From Pelagihabitans sp965238025 (GTDB lineage Bacteria > Bacteroidota > Bacteroidia > Flavobacteriales > Flavobacteriaceae): a DNA stretch of 64,000 nucleotides. The notes beneath the pieces were generated by a model. It worked only from the letters and a program-made list of their open reading frames with translations, was not told the origin of the DNA and ran no database searches. The stretch covers positions 1,364,001-1,428,000 of the forward strand of contig OZ250162.1 of the NCBI GenBank assembly GCA_965238025.1. The letters run 5' to 3'. How positions within the stretch are numbered: position 1 is the first letter of the stretch; every line of letters begins with the position of its first letter. Of this stretch, positions 61,281 through 64,000 are shown piece after piece. The position numbers and the translations under genes were made by a program.

Positions 61281-61709
61281 TTATAATGTCTTTAAAGTCA
61301 GTTCTCCTTTTTTGTGGGCAATTACCTTTGCCTTGGTTTTTCCTATACTAAATTCATCCCCGGGAATCAGCTCATCTCCTTGAAAAAACTCTTTGAATGG
61401 GGAAAATTGTTTTTCGGTATAGATGATAATGGTAGTGTCATTTCCTGGAACTATCCATTTTTCATTTACATTGTAAGTCCCTTTTAAAACTCCGAGAAAA
61501 AAGTCATGATGGGCATATTTTGTTGCCAACTCCTTTTTTTTCATTTTTTGAAAACTTGCGAATAGTTCAATGTGCTCAACAGTATCAGACTTTTCGTTAA
61601 TTACCAATACCACCTTAGTTTCTTTGGTGGTCCGTTCTTGGGCCGGACATACCCAAACAAGCAAAAGCGTAATAATGGACAGCGAAACTTTAAACGAAAT
61701 GAATGACAT
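61281..61709 (-). CDS. Secreted protein, function unknown
   Basis: This is a 142-residue protein with a signal peptide (LSIITLLLVWVCPAQ). The mature part has alternating strands and short helices (TKVVLVINEKSDTVEHIELFASF, HDFFLGVLKGTYNVNEKWIV, FSIGKTKAKVIAHKKGELTLKTL). It may act with the surface protein pair downstream (same strand, microprotein between). No family recognised. Confidence 0.7.
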   Translation of the reverse strand: MSFISFKVSLSIITLLLVWVCPAQERTTKETKVVLVINEKSDTVEHIELFASFQKMKKKELATKYAHHDFFLGVLKGTYNVNEKWIVPGNDTTIIIYTEKQFSPFKEFFQGDELIPGDEFSIGKTKAKVIAHKKGELTLKTL

Positions 61710-61819
61710 TTGGTAAGCTGTTTTAAGTGTTTCATCAAAACTACGTGTATGGATTTACCAATGGTAGTACGTATGTAACAACCTTTGCAACATATGTAAC
61801 AGGAGGCTATAAACTTGAA

Positions 61820-64000
61820 CTAGGTCGTGGATTTCAAGTATTCGGAGGGTGTTTTTTTGTAGGTTTCCTTAAAGCACTTAATAAAATAGGAAGGGGTGTT
61901 AAAGCCTACGGAATAGGCCACTTCGTTAATTGTAGCATCCGATGTTTTTAGAATATGTACGGCTTGTTTTAAACGTTGTGAGCGAATAAATGCTGAAGTA
62001 GACAAACCTGTGAATGCCATTAATTTTCTATGGAGCTGCATACGGCTCATACCAATTGCCTTGCAAAAGGTTGCCGCACTGAAATCTACGTCGGACAACT
62101 GCTCATCCAATACTTTCTGCACCCTTTCAAAAAACAAGGCATCTGTAGGGGTAAGGGCAATATCCTTTGCCTTTAACATCATTTCCTGACTATAGCGATT
62201 TCTGAGTATTTTTCGTGTTGCAATGAGGTTTTCAACCCTACTTTGAAGCACGCGTAATTTAAAGGGCTTGGTAATAAAATCATCTGCTCCAGATTGTAGC
62301 CCTTTTAGTTCTTGCTCTTCGCCAACACCCGCTGTTAATAGAATGATGGGAATATGACTGGTTCGCTCATCTGTCTTAAGGGTATTACATAGCTCAATAC
62401 CATCACAAATTGGCATTCTTACGTCTGTAATTATAAGGTCTGGAACAATCTTCAGGGCTTTTTTAATACCTTCCTTTCCGTCTTGCGCTTCAAAGATTTG
62501 ATAGCTATTTTTCCAAACGGATGTAATGAACTGCCGAACCTCTTTATTGTCTTCGACCACCAAAAGAATAGGGAGTTCTGTTTGATCCGTTTCTTTTGGA
62601 AGTTCCGGATTCATAGCTGCTGCATCGGACATGTTGGTTTTTACAGATTCAATTTGATCCGAAACGATTTCAACTTTTTTGAGCTTGGGGTACGCAGTTT
62701 GTTGAACGGGCAAACAAACCCGAAAACAAATATTATTCTCATTTATCTTTTGTACACTAATCTCTCCTTGATGTAAGTGCACCAATTCCTTTACCAAATT
62801 AAGACCTACCCCCGCACCTTCTGAGTACTCGTCATGTTGGTAAAAACGAGTAAACAGCTTGTCGATTTCTAAACCGGACTTTTGGGATATAGAATTTGAT
62901 ATGCTGAGATATAAACGGTCTTCTTTGCCTTCTACGTCTAGTTGGCATGAGCCACCATTTACTCCATGTTTGAAAGCATTAGAAAGTAAATTGGTTACGA
63001 TTTTCTCTACAATATCCTCGTCATACCAACAATTTTCCAAGTTTGTTATATTCACGGTATAGGCCATGTCTTTAAGGGTTGCCTTGTATTCGAATGCGCT
63101 TGCCAACATGCCTAAAAATAACCCAAGGTTTCCGCTACTGATTTTCAATTTTAGTTTGCCTTTTTCAAGCTTTGCAAGCTGTAACAATTGATCTACCAAT
63201 GCAATCAATCGGTTCGTATTCCGCTTGATCATACTGAAGTTCGTAAAATCGGAATCGGTTAGGGCTCCCTCGCTCAATTTTGCATCTATTGGGCCAGAAA
63301 TTAAAGTGAGCGGCGTTCTAAATTCATGGGAAACATCGGTATATAGTTTCGATTTAAAATCATTCAGGCGCTTCAACCTAATGGCTTCTTCCTGTTGCAA
63401 CCGCAAGTTCAACCGCATACGCCAACGCCATTTTAAGTAATTGTAAATGCCATAAATACCTGCCAAGAGAAGGAGAAGATATAGGGTTTTTGCTAGCGTT
63501 GTCAGATACCAGGGGGCCTGTATCGAAAATGTATAGCTGACGGGTTTTTCATTCCAAACGTTGTCGTAATTACTGGATTTTACCTGAAAATTATAATCCC
63601 CTGGGGGCAATTGGGAATATCTTGCAAAGTTGGTATTACCGGCCCTTACCCATTCCTGATCATAATTCAGCAAGCGATATTGGTACTGGTTTTTCTCTGG
63701 AAGCGAAAATTGCAGACTTGAGAAGGTAAAGGTTAGGGTGTTTTCATCGTGCTTTAGAGTAAGGTTTTTAGATAAGGGTTGTGCGGTGTTAAAAATCTCT
63801 AAGTTGGTTATTGTGGTTTTGGGCAACAGCGCATTTTTCTGGAGCTGGTCTGGTTTGAACCAATAAAATCCGTCGAGTCCCCCAAAATACAGATTACCTA
63901 ACCTGTCTTTGTAATAGGCTCCGGTATTGAACTCAGTGGCCAACCCATCGTAGTTGGCATAATTGATAATTTCGGCAGAGGTTTCCAATGATTTGCCCGG
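61820..64000 (-). CDS. Hybrid two-component system regulator (HTCS), C-terminal part (runs off the right edge)
   Basis: This is the C-terminal ~726 residues of a hybrid sensor/regulator; the frame is open to the window edge. Order: end of the periplasmic propeller, Y_Y_Y domain (YQYRLLNYDQEWVRAGNTN, LPPGDYNFQVKSSN), one membrane helix (about 165-185), HisKA (DVSHEFRTPLTLISGP), HATPase (NLLSNAFKHG, GVGLNLVKEL), receiver (VVEDNKEVRQF, ITDVRMPICDG, TKPF) and AraC-type DNA-binding domain (MSRMQLHRKL, VAYSVGFNTPSYFIKCFKE). In Bacteroidota these proteins sense oligosaccharides and activate polysaccharide-utilization genes. The target is not visible. Confidence 0.95.
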   Translation of the reverse strand, partial: PGKSLETSAEIINYANYDGLATEFNTGAYYKDRLGNLYFGGLDGFYWFKPDQLQKNALLPKTTITNLEIFNTAQPLSKNLTLKHDENTLTFTFSSLQFSLPEKNQYQYRLLNYDQEWVRAGNTNFARYSQLPPGDYNFQVKSSNYDNVWNEKPVSYTFSIQAPWYLTTLAKTLYLLLLLAGIYGIYNYLKWRWRMRLNLRLQQEEAIRLKRLNDFKSKLYTDVSHEFRTPLTLISGPIDAKLSEGALTDSDFTNFSMIKRNTNRLIALVDQLLQLAKLEKGKLKLKISSGNLGLFLGMLASAFEYKATLKDMAYTVNITNLENCWYDEDIVEKIVTNLLSNAFKHGVNGGSCQLDVEGKEDRLYLSISNSISQKSGLEIDKLFTRFYQHDEYSEGAGVGLNLVKELVHLHQGEISVQKINENNICFRVCLPVQQTAYPKLKKVEIVSDQIESVKTNMSDAAAMNPELPKETDQTELPILLVVEDNKEVRQFITSVWKNSYQIFEAQDGKEGIKKALKIVPDLIITDVRMPICDGIELCNTLKTDERTSHIPIILLTAGVGEEQELKGLQSGADDFITKPFKLRVLQSRVENLIATRKILRNRYSQEMMLKAKDIALTPTDALFFERVQKVLDEQLSDVDFSAATFCKAIGMSRMQLHRKLMAFTGLSTSAFIRSQRLKQAVHILKTSDATINEVAYSVGFNTPSYFIKCFKETYKKTPSEYLKSTT

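Overview
The window is a low-GC chromosomal segment from a marine-type member of the Flavobacteriaceae (Bacteroidota). This rests on several signs: a TonB-dependent receptor with a carboxypeptidase-like N-terminal extension, two proteins with C-terminal type IX secretion (T9SS) sorting domains, many lipoproteins, a hybrid two-component regulator, few clear Shine-Dalgarno sequences, and class Ia ribonucleotide reductase with a eukaryote-like beta subunit. Genus-level placement (Zobellia/Maribacter-like) is only an impression.

Layout. 1-17.8 kb is mostly housekeeping: the start of a TonB receptor, aspS, small membrane and lipoprotein genes, a cold-shock protein, tadA, dxs and dgt (convergent, sharing a 7-bp tandem repeat), and a phosphate-uptake pair (OprO/P-like porin plus a PiT transporter fused to a PhoU-like domain). 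17.9-23.8 kb holds a YiaA-like protein, a secreted GH49-like beta-helix enzyme with PKD-like repeats and a T9SS tail, then yicC-gmk-nadD. 23.8-35.4 kb is a sugar-oxidation region built on two similar divergent modules, each with a TIM-barrel isomerase/epimerase facing a GMC oxidoreductase. Around them lie a DUF1080 (3-keto-disaccharide hydrolase family) lipoprotein, a Gfo/Idh/MocA oxidoreductase, an MFS permease, a gluconate-2-dehydrogenase subunit-3 homologue and a third TIM-barrel protein. Together these suggest catabolism of glycosides through 3-keto intermediates. 35.4-42.6 kb has two tandem putative microproteins, a YVTN beta-propeller lipoprotein, nrdB-nrdA and a methyltransferase.

43.0-57.0 kb is the most unusual part. 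An ECF sigma factor and its membrane-anchored TPR partner (probable anti-sigma) sit among three minus-strand operons: (i) DUF4412 protein, serine hydrolase with BTRD1-like repeats, and two small lipoproteins; (ii) beta-helix lipoprotein, serine hydrolase with five N-terminal repeats, and an unknown secreted protein; (iii) Cys-rich lipoprotein and a TPR-CHAT protease-like protein. Each operon is preceded by the same 13-nt sequence ATGTTTACTTTTT, followed after exactly 10 nt by G(T/C)AC. I read this as the promoter of the local ECF sigma factor, so the region would be a self-contained cell-envelope regulon. Its function is not evident to me from known systems.

57.1-61.7 kb encodes a large surface protein with 37-residue repeats, a T9SS-sorted protein, a 30-residue membrane microprotein and an unknown secreted protein. 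The window ends inside a hybrid two-component regulator (sensor kinase, receiver, AraC) of the type that often controls polysaccharide utilization. No tRNA, rRNA, CRISPR array, insertion sequence or prophage was seen.
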